Assembly (NCBI GenBank): GCA_034620365.1
Contig: JAQGEQ010000263.1
Location: 1,302,001 to 1,366,000, forward strand
Direction: 5' to 3'
Source of the DNA: Pegea sp. RAD2-039
Lineage: Eukaryota; Chordata; Thaliacea; Salpida; Salpidae
DNA length: 64,000 bases
In this document: positions 23,671 through 35,006 of the stretch, one piece after another
Layout of the letters: every line of letters starts with the position of its first letter
Position numbering within the stretch: the stretch's first letter is position 1
Translations under genes and position numbers: made by a program
The notes under the pieces: generated by a model
Database searches by the model: none
The model's input: the letters and a program-made list of their open reading frames with translations, nothing else
What the model was told of the DNA's origin: nothing

Positions 23671-24886
23671 TTGAACGACATTATGAGAAGCGAGGAGAAG
23701 TTTAAAAATTCTAAAGCCGAAAAGGAGGAACTGGGACTAACTGGAGCTGCTAAAACCGCCAGAAAAGTAAAGGGAAGATACTTTGACAAGCTGAACAGCG
23801 CCCTTTACATCTGGTTTTGTCAGGAACGTGAGAAGGGCTGCCCAGTAACTGGTCCAATACTGTTAGAAAATGCCTCTGAACTCCACGGTTTAATTTACGG
23901 TGAACAATCTAAGCCCTTTTTAACAAGTTTAAGGTTTCAATGGAGGTTTTGCGGGAGATTCGGCTTGAGGAATCTCAAAACATGCGGTGAGAAATTAAGT
24001 TCAGATAGCTCATCTGCTGAGCAATTCGTTAATGAATTTTCTGGCATAACCGAGGGCTACTCCGAACATCAAATTTTTAACTGCGATGAAACCGGATTGC
24101 ACTTTAGAATTTTGCCTGGACATACCTTAGCATCAGTACACAACCAGCCGGATGGAACGAAAAAGGCAAAAAACAGGGTGACAATAAATGCCTGTGCCAT
24201 CAGGCATCAAGTTACCTTTATTGTTAACTGATAAGGATAAAAATCCGCGTTGTTTTCGTGATCTCAACAAGGAGGCGCTGCCGGTTGTCTACCGAAATCA
24301 AGCAAATGCTTAGATCGACTGTGATATTTTCCGAGATTGTTTTTTTAACTATTTCGTTCTCGAAACGAAACAAAAGCTGAGAGAACTTGGTCAAGAAGAA
24401 AGGGCCATTCTGTTCCTCGACAATTGCTCTGCCCATCCAAGTGAGGACAAACTTATATCAGCTGATGACAAAATCACTGCCAAGTTTCTACCTCCAAATG
24501 TTACTGCACTGATACAACCAATGGATCAAGATGTGCTCGAATCTATCAAAAGGGTTTATAGAAAGTCGATTCTGATAGATCTTGTATCGCAATCAACCTT
24601 CACCATACAGGACTTTTTGAAAAGAATTGACATGATCAAAATTGTCAATACCGTTGCATCCGCCTGGGATATGGTAACACCCACTGCTATAAGAAACTCA
24701 TGGAAGAAATTGATGTCATTACCAAGCTCTTCCATGCAAAACAGTGACCCTTTGGAAGAAATTACAAACAGCGAGTTTATTCAGCAATTTTCGAGGATGA
24801 ATATCACATTTACAGATGATGATATCCAAAACTGGATGAGTTGCGATGGTCCTGGGTATGAGGACTACCTAGTTAGTATTACTTAG
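23671..24886 (+). pseudogene. Tigger-like transposase, one frameshift and one internal stop
   Basis: The frame from about 23655 gives a CENP-B-like helix-turn-helix part (NDIMRSEEKFKNS, ALYIWFCQERE, GLRNLKTCGEKLS) and the first catalytic Asp in IFNCDETGLHFRILPG. Near 24205 the frame shifts. It continues GIKLPLLLTDKDKNPRCF and LPVVYRNQANA, then a TAG at about 24310 where Trp is usual. The second Asp is in LFLDNCSAHPSEDKL (about 24415) and the third acidic site in LPPNVTALIQPMDQD. The last open part runs to TAG at 24886. All three catalytic acidic positions survive, so decay is recent. Confidence 0.88.
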
Positions 24887-25284
24887 CCTACTATCGTTGT
24901 CAACCAGAAGCTACACCAGAAAGTGTGTCACAACTTGTCCAATTCCGTGAGTTTTCTGCTTAGAAACGAGAAAGCACTATCAAACAAACCTCCATTCTTT
25001 CCTTTTTCAACAAGAGTTCCGATATAAATTAAACTGTTTACGGTGTGATTTGTTTTCGTTAAATTAATTTTAAACCTTATCAAAGTTTTGTTTCGTTTAT
25101 TTTTTGTCTGTTTTAATTGTTTGGTTCGTTTAAAAAATGAAAATAAATTAAATTAACGGAAAATTTAGTGTGCGTTTTATTATATGCATTGCATAATATA
25201 AAAGAGGTAGATTGTTTAAAAACGATTTTTTGTTCTTATCCAGCCAAAGACTAATTCGGCCATAATTATAAAAAGAGCTGCCCA

Positions 25285-25312
25285 ACATAGCCGGATTAGC
25301 GAGGATGTACTG
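25285..25312 (-). repeat. Right terminal inverted repeat
   Basis: Read on the minus strand: CAGTACATCCTCGCTAATCC, then GGC. It pairs with the left end at 23438, apart from a five-base difference after CAGTAC. Confidence 0.85.
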
Positions 25313-26000
25313 TACATCGGTTTTGTGGGTCTCAAACTTTTTAAAAACAATTTAAGGAGTCAAGGCGAAAAGAGCTGAGAAGCAAGCTCTAGAATATAGA
25401 ATATTAAAATTACGAACAGAACATCAAATGAGTCTAACTAATTTTAACTAACTTTTTATTAGCTGTAATCGATAAAAACTTTAAAAGAGTTGCAGGATTA
25501 GTTTTTAGGAAAGTTTTTATTGGACTCTTATTACGAAAAAATGCCATGCTTGAACAGGAAGTACGTAATTTGTTCTAAAATGGTTTTTATTATATTCTTT
25601 CCATTCATCCTTCCTTAATTAAAAAGGTTAAATATATTTTCTACCTAATTACAATTGAACTAAATTAAGCTTTTTTAAGGCATCTTATTCCTTACAAAAT
25701 TTTAACTTCAATCTGTAGTTTTGGTATTTAAAAATTAGAATATAATTTACGAATTGATATTAAGTTACAGCCATAATAAAAAGTTAACATTTTCTTGTGC
25801 AAAATCACATTAACAAAAATTGCCGTTCATTTACAAAAAATTATTTTATTAGAAATGAATTTAAAAATAATTTATCAATCAAAAATTATTTTAAAACTAC
25901 AACTTAGATACAAGATACTAGTTAGGAATAAAAATATAAAATAAAAACTAAGTCAATAAATATCTACACAAACAGAGGTAATTTTAATAAACTCAATTAT
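25313..26000. other. AT-rich spacer between the transposon and NAAA
   Basis: No gene recognised. It contains the 3' flank of the minus-strand NAAA gene. Confidence 0.45.
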
Positions 26001-28107
26001 TTATAAATCATCATTTGGAAATGGTGCATCATAACGAATATATGTTGTTATGTTTCCACTCTTAGCTTCCATTAAGACAGTGTGTACGGTTCCGCTATGC
26101 AGGATCGGTCGTACACTAAGCACCTACAAACCAGTTGTTTTTGTGATAATTATTAAACAAGTATTTTATTTACTTTTTTCATTTCTTTTGACGAAAATCC
26201 ATGTCGGCCTACCTTTTCCATTTCCCTGCTAATAGGACTGCGCCTGTTATCATATTTTGGTGGGTTTTTCCATGGTTCGTAGTTTGTTTGGGCCAAAAAC
26301 CAACTATATGAGAACAAACGTTAAAAAACTTAGAAATATACAAAAAAAATTTAATTTTACATCAGCATATAATTGAACTATTTTGACTTACGGATAAATA
26401 TGCTGATTTCGTAAAGTAACAGTTGTAACTGTCTTTAAAGGGTCGCGTACAATTATAGCTGCTTGGTTAGGCCTAGTACCTCCAACAATGTAGTACATAG
26501 GAGCTATAACTTGTGAAGTTGAAAGCCTATATAAAGCTTCCTCGAATGTTTCTGCAGTTTCCAAAATCTATGAAAGTTAAATTTACTTACTGTTCAATGA
26601 AAAATTAATAAAGCTAGTTGGGTGTGAGAAATTGATACTTGCTATCAAAAAATAAAGAAATGATTGGTCGTAGATATTCTCATTTTTTAAATAAATTTAT
26701 TTTACTTGACGAGTTAGAACAAAATTCATTGTTGAGCCATATATAGCTGAGATCACATTGTCCAATAAAGTTCCAGTATTTCGTTGGTTACCAGTGATAG
26801 TAAACGCTCCTGGCTTAACTCCAGTTGGAACACTAATAAGACCGACCATTGTAACTGCCTTATAAACAGTCTAAAATGGGATAGTCTAGTTAAAAAGATG
26901 GTAATAATTTCAACTTACGTAAAACATGAGTTTTGAATGCATTCTCTAAATATTTATCTTTATCTCCAACAATGTATAATAATTTATAAATTTACTTTAT
27001 GAGCAATGAAACAAACCTTTCCTTTTCTTTGAAAATCTACTTGTATCGTAAAATCTCGAAGGTACGTTGCCCCTGTATAGTCCAAATTTCTCCCATGATA
27101 TAAATCATTTTTATCATTTTGAGCTATTATGCTTGTGCATGCTTTACTGCAAAAATGTTTGTTTAATGGTTAGTTCTTTAAAAGCTATTCAAAGATGGCT
27201 TTAAAGTAAAAACAGAAAACTTTTTAATACTTACATAGTAGATTTATCAAAAGCATTAAACTCATATAACAAGTTACTCAAAAGTAGTCTCTCTACTTTG
27301 ATATTAAGAGATTTACTCAGACCACGTAGCTCTTGTGCAAGACTTCGACCCAAAAACAAGTTCAAATTTACTCGTAAAATTCTGATTAGATCATTGTAAT
27401 ACTTAGAAGTTTTTATAAGTCTCCTGTTTGAAATATTATAAAAATATATTTAAAAATCAGCATCTAATACATATCATTTAGTTTTATTTATTATTTTTTA
27501 TCTATGAATTAATGAAGTTTTCAATGAGATTTTCAAACATTTCAAATCAAATCCAACTTGTCACAGTTTTTGAACACTTTTTAATGACTTGATTTTTTAG
27601 AATTAATTGATTCACAAACTTGTGAAGACTTTTTAAAGAATTAGAATAAAAAAATTAAATAAAAACTCGAATTTTTTCATTAAATAAACAAACCAACTAA
27701 AATGTTTTTTTATTATACATCAGATTAAGATATTATTTCTAAGATTGAATATGAGAACAATAAGTTAGAAGAAAATGATGAAAAATAAATCAATTACAAA
27801 CAATGGTTTCTAATTTTTTGTAACATTTTTCAACTTACTTTCTAAAAACTTTTAAAAATTGATTTAAAACTGGACCAGCAGAATTGTAGTGTTTTGTAAC
27901 GTTGTCCCATCTAAAAAATAAATTTAATAAAGTAATAGTTAATGTATCACCTGTGTACCTATGAAAGGGATTTACATCTAAGTCAATGACAAACTGAGGA
28001 GGTTGACGCTCCAATTTATTTTGAGTTTTTTGTGATATAGAGTCAACATTTGGAAGAAGCAACAAAAAGCAAATAATTAAAAACCAAGCGCAAGAATTGA
28101 TCATCAT
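26001..28107 (-). CDS. NAAA: N-acylethanolamine-hydrolysing acid amidase (acid ceramidase family)
   Basis: About seven exons. It starts MMINSCAWFLIICFLLLL, a signal peptide, followed by PPQFVIDLDVNPFHRW and a helical pro-segment (LNQFLKVFR, LVQ-like helices to about 27240). The catalytic exon (about 27020-27150) gives KACTSIIAQN..DLYHGRNLDY. In this Ntn-hydrolase family self-cleavage exposes that Cys as the nucleophile. Later exons give TGVKPGAFTITGNQRN, APMYYIVGGT and TNYEPWKNPPKYDNRRSP, stop at 26001. The WK..PK.D.RR string and YHGRNLDY favour NAAA over acid ceramidase ASAH1. The enzyme hydrolyses fatty-acid ethanolamides in the lysosome. The scramblase gene follows the same direction 0.8 kb upstream. 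A small exon between 26930 and 27000 may be missed. Confidence 0.88.
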
Positions 28108-28913
28108 TTTAGAGGTATATTAATGACTATAAATAAAACACTGTTCAAATACAAAATTTGTTATAAAGATATTATCTATTATCTTTACTGAAAAATAACT
28201 CAACAACTAAAACGTATTTGTTTGACTTGCTTATCAACAAATAAACTTTTGTCATTATAAGCTAGAGATAACCTTTCTGTGTCAACAGACATACTTTTAA
28301 TCCATTTAAGAATTTTAATCTTTATTGGCTTTTGCAACCAACTATTTATCGATTTTTTTAACCTTTAAAAATGAAAGACTCTCTTTTCTACATTTTTACT
28401 CTTTAAAACCTTTCTCGACTTAAAATACTTTATCAATATAAAAATAGAAATCACGTTTTCACTCAATGTAAAAACGTTTTCTCGGAATACTTAAAAAATG
28501 AAAGTTCAGAAAGCATAACACGCAGCATATGTAAAATAGGCTTGAGAGATATTTGCTTAAGTGGTAACTATGCTCGTTTTATTGTATGTAAAATAGCTGA
28601 TTTAAAGCAAGATATTTTTGCATGGTTTGAAAGATCATATACTTTAAATAATGAACAAGTTTTTGTTTAATGATTGATAAAAAAAGATTTAAAATTTAGG
28701 TCATGAAACTGACAAAATTATTTAACTAATTGAAAGAAACTTTTTTTTCATAACCAAATATTTCTTATGCTTAAAATTTATTTAGATATATTTGTTGCAA
28801 ATTATAATTTACTCAAATTTCGTATTTATTTTATTTATTAATCAAATATGAACTCTTTATTCACAAATTAATTGTAGCAGCGACAAATTTGCATAAAATA
28901 TATCAAGAAATCT
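28108..28913. other. Spacer between NAAA start and scramblase end
   Basis: About 800 AT-rich bases holding the NAAA promoter side and the scramblase 3' end. A T-rich stretch ending in ttttatttatag (minus strand, about 28125) lies roughly 20 bases before the NAAA ATG and looks like a splice acceptor. Confidence 0.4.
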
Positions 28914-31380
28914 TCAACTTCTAACTTTTCGATGATCAAAGAACATACAGTCCTGTAAAAATAAAGATGTGAGATTGTAATAAAGTCATTTTCGATTTAG
29001 TTCAAAACTTACGATTAAAAAAAGTGAGCTGAGCAAACATGCTTTCATCTTTACGTCAAGATCATAGGGAAAAACTACAAGAAGTTTATTACAATCTTCA
29101 AAAGATTCCATCTCTAAATCACTACAATCTGTAGAAATCATTCCAACTTGAAGCTTGAATTCGTTGAAGATCTAAAAAATCAAAATGTTTAGACACAAAT
29201 CAAATATTGAATCGATTACTTTAAACTTAAAGGCTTCACAATTAAAGAAATTGCAGCAGGGTCCGGTTAATTTCAGAAGAGTCTTTTCTGAGGCATCTTG
29301 GACATGAAATACAGATCTAAGTGGATGAGGATGTTCTTTTACATAACCAATCAGATGGCCAGGTGGTGATGCAACTACAATCTGTAAGTTGTAGATTAGT
29401 TAGGTTTTGAAATAAAGAAATAACATAGAGCGTTATTGGAATTAAAAGAAAGTAAATTTATTTATGAGTTACACAATTTCACCTTTTTCAGTTCAAAGTA
29501 TTTTGCATATAAGAGTTTTATGTTAATAAATATTTAAGTTGAGTCAATTTAGAGCAACAGAAAAGTTGAAATCTAAAAACAGTTATTTCTAAGAATGCAA
29601 AATACATCATTGTTTGATAAACTTTTTATAACTTTTAATTAATCTGGTTACATTTCAGTCTGATACTATTATTTAAATCACAGTTTAAAAAATCAAGTCA
29701 ACTGAACTGGTAATAATTTCACGTTTATTTTTAAGATTAGAAAATTTAAATTACACGAAGAAAATTTACAATTAATTTGAATGTCATTAAAAAGTTGTAT
29801 TGCAATTTCCAATAGACAAACACTAACCTCTTAACATTTAACACAAATTTAAAAAAATAGAAATAACAAGTAACTTTATATCAGGTAAACTTAAAAAAAA
29901 ACTTTTATATTCTTTCTTAAACCTTCTAACACCACTAAATAAAAATTAAAGCTTAAAGCTATTTGTTTTGCTATCTAAAAAGCTAATAGTTTACTTTTTG
30001 CTGACATTGTTTACACCAACATAAGCATTTCACTTTTAGAGGGCGGGAAATATGAATTATTTCTTCATCTAACAGATTTGATAATGTCATTTCAAAAGAT
30101 CTCTTTTTTCCGCAACATAGTCTGAGTATTTACATAAAAGTTGCTGAACAGTAAATACAATTAAGAAAATGTCAGATGCAAACCTTGAACAACATTCTGA
30201 ATCTTCTATTACATTTAATAATTTCTTTCCACTCATATCCTTCACTGTGTATCTTTGAGGTTTTCTAATTTTGCTGTTTTCTTAAAAAACAGTTAACAAA
30301 AACAAAATCATTTTTTTTATAAAAAACTTACTTTCAGAAATTTCCCATTCCTTTTCTACGATTATTTTGTTAGTCTGCTCAAAAAACAAATTATTTGAAA
30401 ATTTTGGGACTTTAATGAATCAAAAGGAGTTTTTACATTGAGAAAAGAATAAATTAAAATTTGCTTTTAATTTTGTAAAATACAAGCTGTGTAGTTTACT
30501 GTTAGATTAATTATTCAAATGACTAAACAAAATATACGATTTTCTGGCTTATAAAACTAAACATATGTCATAAAACTGGTCCCATTTTTACCACCTGGCA
30601 TAAGAACTCGAGCCCAGGAGGACAGTTTTGTAAGTTTCTGCTTTTTTCAGCTAGATGTGAACATCTTTTTGATGAACAATCAATTTGTGGATTATATGGT
30701 TGTGATGCTGGTATAGATGATAATGGTTTAGGGTCAGTAGTTGAATTTGTGAGGTTTTCATCAGATGGAGCTGATGGAAGAGGATTTGTTTTGTTAACTG
30801 AAGGTCTCAAAATCATTGAGTCAGTTTTTACTTGTTCTTGAGAATCTTTAAAATTCCGAAAAAAATATCTTATAAATTTTAATTTACAAGTTATTAAAGT
30901 ATCAAATATAAACTATAATAAAAATGTTTGATCTAATGTAGAATTATTTTCATTTAAGTAAGAATTTTCTGCAGGAGTAAAATAGATTATTTTTTTAAAA
31001 GTAATGTATGTAATAAATTGTAATCTAGTGTGTCATTAAATTGTCACTAGCAAAATTTTTTCAGATTAAGGTAAACAAAATATAGAAATACTTTTAATTA
31101 TTTTTAATTGGAATAGTTTATTATATCCAAAAATAGTTTTTTTTGTGCAACCAATTTCAATAACCAGAAAAAAAAGACTAAAAGTGGCAAACTGGTGGTG
31201 AGTAAATAAAAACATTACTTCTAGAGAAAATATTTTGAAAAAAATAAATTATTTTAAGTAAATTAATCATACTATTCTCTTTATAATTAAACTAACTAAA
31301 ATTACTGCTAATTAAACATCAGTATTTATAAATTATGTTCACTTATTAATTGTATGACAAAATAAAATTAACTAACCCAT
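28914..31380 (-). CDS. PLSCR1: Phospholipid scramblase (PLSCR family)
   Basis: About seven exons. A four-base first coding exon ATGG (31377-31380, donor GTTAGT) joins the exon at about 30590-30855 to give MDSQEQVKTDSM. A short Pro/Ser-rich N-terminus then leads to NCPPGLEFLCQ, the family's opening motif. Further exons give NKIIVEKEWEI, RYTVKDMSGKKLLNVIED, CCSRLCCGKKRSFEM, the Cys cluster CLCWCKQCQ (the palmitoylation region of relatives), ASPPGHLIGYVKE, KLTGPCC and FPYDLDVKMKACLLSSLFLI, ending DCMFFDHRKVRS. The last exons form the membrane helix and the Asp-rich Ca-binding region. The family moves phospholipids between bilayer leaflets. Which PLSCR paralogue it matches is not resolved. Confidence 0.9.
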
Positions 31381-32097
31381 TATTTTAAAATCTTTGAAAA
31401 TAAATAGGCTCTGACTTCGACGAAATATTACGTTTTCAATTATATATCAATTATCAGTAAAAGTATTTAAGCAAATTTCTTAGTTTCATTTTACAGTATT
31501 TTACTTTCTGAGAAAAGAATTACTAAAAAAATTTATGTTTTCAAATGTTGTACGACCAAAAAAGTAAAAAAAAATTGTCCAAACTATTTTTATACATATC
31601 TTTAAAGTTACTTTAAATTATTATTGAATATATATATATATATTTATCTTAGATATTTTTCAAACTAAAATAACTTATTTTGGTTCTTATTTAAAAGAAT
31701 TTAGTTTGTTTTGAATGTTTTTAAATTAAGAAATACTGAATTAATTAAATTTAGAATACTGAATGTCAAATTGAATGTCTATGATTACATTTGTAAATAA
31801 GTTAATTATTGTGCTAAAATCATATTATTATTGATTATTTGTTAGATTATTAAAATATCAATTTATACATTATTAATTGGAAATATCAGATTTATTTTAT
31901 TTATTCAATTTTTTCATAATAAAACAAACAGAGTAACTAAATGTATACCATTAATAGGTTTTTTATTGTTGTGCTTATTTGCTAAAAAGGTAACTTTTTA
32001 ATCTTGAAAAGTTTTTAATGAAAATTGATATACCTTATAAAAGTAGTTTTATCTTTATCTCACTATTTAATTCTTTATTTGATTATGTCACCAGAAA
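31381..32097. promoter_or_regulatory. Divergent intergenic region between scramblase and AARSD1
   Basis: The two genes point away from each other and share about 717 AT-rich bases, so this region must supply both promoters. It contains a (TA)n tract near 31630. No factor site stands out. A T-rich stretch ending ccag directly before aaaATG of AARSD1 looks like a splice acceptor. Confidence 0.45.
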
Positions 32098-35006
32098 ATG
32101 GTATTTTTATGTCAAAAAAATAGTTATTTGAAACAGTGTGAAACCATTGTTGAATCATGCTGTAAAGCAAGTCGTTCTCTAAGTTCAAGTGGAAAAGCAA
32201 AAAAGGAAGTTATTGATGGGTGAATATATTTGAGTTTAAATTTCACAAATTTTGTAGTTTTTCTAAAATTTTGAAACATTTTATTTGATGATACTTTAAA
32301 TTAATTAAATTTTTATTTGTAAGTTATGATGTTGAGCTTCAAGACACAATTCTCTTTCCTGAGGGTGGGGGTCAACCTGATGATAGAGGAACCATTGATA
32401 ATATTGAAGTCTTAAAAGTGATAAGATCAGGATCAAAAGTAAGATTGTTCTTATCAAAGTGCTTTAATTTTAGAAAAGAATTTGATTATTTTTGAAAGCT
32501 AAAAAATAAGATCTATTTAGTTTTACTGATGACAGTTTCTCATCAGGCAATTCATTTTGTGAAATCTGAAATTGAAGTTGGAAAGCAAGTTAAGTTAGAA
32601 GTTGATTGGAAAAGACGTTTTGATCATATGCAACAGCATAGGTTTCTATAACTTTAATGAAATAATTCTTATAGCTTAAAATTGAATCACTTTGAGCTTG
32701 ATGTTGAAATCTAGTTTTAAAATATTATGATTTAATTTAACATTCTAAATATAACAACAAGAATTTAATTAACATATTTCTAGTATTGCTTTCACTATTT
32801 CTTACTTGTTATATTTGTTTTATTATTATTTATTTTGTGATAATTTTGTTCCCACATCTATAAGTTTATGAGTAATTTATTAGTTGTTAGATGTTTTGCA
32901 ATTATATACAACTTTTTTTTAATATATATTTTTTAGTGGTCAGCATTTGATTACTGCTATAGCGGATGAATTATTTGGTTTTAAAACTACATCTTGGGAT
33001 CTGGGAAAATCTGTTTCATTCATTGAGCTTGATGTTCAAAAAGTTTCAGATAAACAAATTGAAAAAATAGAAAAGTAATTTTTCTGATCAGCTACAACTA
33101 AAACTATTTATGATAATTTAAACAAATTAATTTATAAATTTTAACTTCTGTTTATATCTCTAAGTTTTCGAGTACTTTTATGTAAACAACTTAAGGTTCG
33201 ATCTTTTTTATTGATAAAGCTTCTTTCGTAAATACTACAAAATTATAAAATTTTTGGTATCTTAACCCTCAATTTAAAATTTTTCCAACTCTATCTTGTT
33301 GACTTACTATCACAATTTAGTTATAAAACTCAACTAGAAATAGTTTCCACAAAATCTAAACTACTTATCCACTAATCGAGAGTTTCTTTCAAAAAATGAG
33401 TCTAGTTCTTAGTAATAGTTTAAAAACCTACTAATATTGACATAATAATTTTAAAGATAATAAAAAACACGTATTGTCAGTTTTACCAAACAGTCGAAAG
33501 ACGTCTGTTATTATTTCTAAAATGATTACAAACAATTGTACTTTAGTTTGGCGAACGAATACATTAGAAATCGAACAGAAGTGATTGTTCATACTTATTC
33601 TGCTGTTTCTGAAATTCCATCTAATATTAGAACTAGAGGATTACCTGCAGACCATGAAGGCGAGATCAGGTTTGCTGAATTCATTTTATTTCTAAAGCAC
33701 TCGAAAAACTGTAAAAAAACATTCAACTTCAAACCGTTTTGTCAACTTCATGTTATCAAATTTGTTGATCTCTTTAAATAATTGTTAAAAATAGCTTCTA
33801 AAAACTTTTAGTTTTCTTTTAAATCTAAAACTTTTAAAGTTTGGTTTTAATTACACTACATCTGATTTTCCAGTAAGTTAATTAAATTGTATTTAATAAT
33901 TAGAAAAAAAAACTTTTATATAGAATAAAAAAAGCTGTAATTAACTACAAGACATTGGAGTAGAGATTTTATTATCAGAAACTTTGTCCTCAGAGCTATA
34001 GAAATCAAAAATGTTGATTGTAACATGTGCTGTGGAACTCATGTTGAAAATCTTGCTGACTTACAAATCATCAAGTTACTTCAAGTTGAAAAGGGCAAAA
34101 AAGGAAAATCAAACCTCTATTTTTTAGTTGGAGATCGAGTTAGTTCATTTGTGGCAATCAGATGTAAAATGGATAAAGAAATGAATAAACAACTAAAGGT
34201 TTGAACTTTTATCTAACAGTAAATAGTTTAATAGAATTGCTGCTTATAATGTTTAGTAGTAGCTGAACTGATTGCAAATTGAAGTTATTAGAATCTAACC
34301 AGCAATTCTTGAAATAACTTTTGCTCTTTTGCAAGTGTGGACCTGAACAGTTTGTAGAATCAGTTGAAAGAATGACGAAACAGTTAAGAATCTCTCTTAA
34401 AAACGAGACCTCTTTATTAAGAGACTTGGCTCTATTAGAAGCTGACAAGATTAACAAGGAATTTAAGGAGTCTCAAACCAGGTGCTCTAATATTTCCTGT
34501 TAAAATTTATCAAACGTTTTAATTACTATGAATTGATTTTCGATTCCATACTTGAAATTTCATCTCTAGATTTGATTTTTAAATTTGAAATCCTAATTTT
34601 TTTATCTAATCAGATAATGTTTGCTTGAAGGTTTTTTTCATGGCATAAAAAAGAAGGAAACAACGAATACATGAATATAATCGCAAAAAACTCGTTCCCA
34701 GAAGTAAGTTAAAGTCGTTAGAAAACTCAGTTTTTATAATCAATGCGAATAAGTTTTTTAAATATTTAATTCTCTTTTAATCTCTTTAAGATTTATTTAT
34801 TGTTAACTGTTGGTAATGAAAATGGAAGCGGTTTATTTCTAATTAGTGGAGATGAAAGTTTTATAAAAGAAAATGGTCAAAAGATTTGTGAAATTCTGGA
34901 AGGAAAAGGTGCTGCAAAAGGAAGGATTATGCAAGGAAAAGCTAGCAAGATGAAAATGGTTCAAACTGCTATAAAACATTTCAAGAATTGCTTACCTTCA
35001 AACTAG
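32098..35006 (+). CDS. AARSD1: Alanyl-tRNA editing protein AARSD1 (AlaX family)
   Basis: It starts MVFLCQKNSYLKQCETIV and runs through about nine exons to the stop at 35006. LFPEGGGQPDDRGTI, FDHMQQHSGQHLITA, FKTTSWDLG, GLPADHEGEIR and CNMCCGTHVENL match AARSD1 along its length. The HxxxH (HMQQHSGQH) and CxxxH (CCGTH) zinc-binding motifs of the AlaRS editing fold are intact, so deacylation of Ser- or Gly-mischarged tRNA-Ala is expected. The C-terminal half (KCGPEQFVESVER, HKKEGNNEYMNIIA, LLTVGNENGSGLFL, EGKGAAKGRIMQGKA) is also complete. Some introns reach 300-470 bases, longer than in the flanking large genes, as is usual for the AT-rich part of this window. Confidence 0.95.

Larger units (their letters stand above)
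23438..25312 (+). mobile_element. Tigger/pogo-like (Tc1-mariner superfamily) DNA transposon, about 1.9 kb
   Basis: The element is bounded by inverted CAGTAC..ATCCTCGCTA ends (23438 onward and 25312 backward). Its central gene encodes a CENP-B/Jerky-type DDE transposase. The base after the right end is TA, as expected for a TA target duplication; on the left the flank reads TG, which may be a mutated TA. The element is much less AT-rich than its surroundings, consistent with a fairly recent arrival. Confidence 0.9.
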
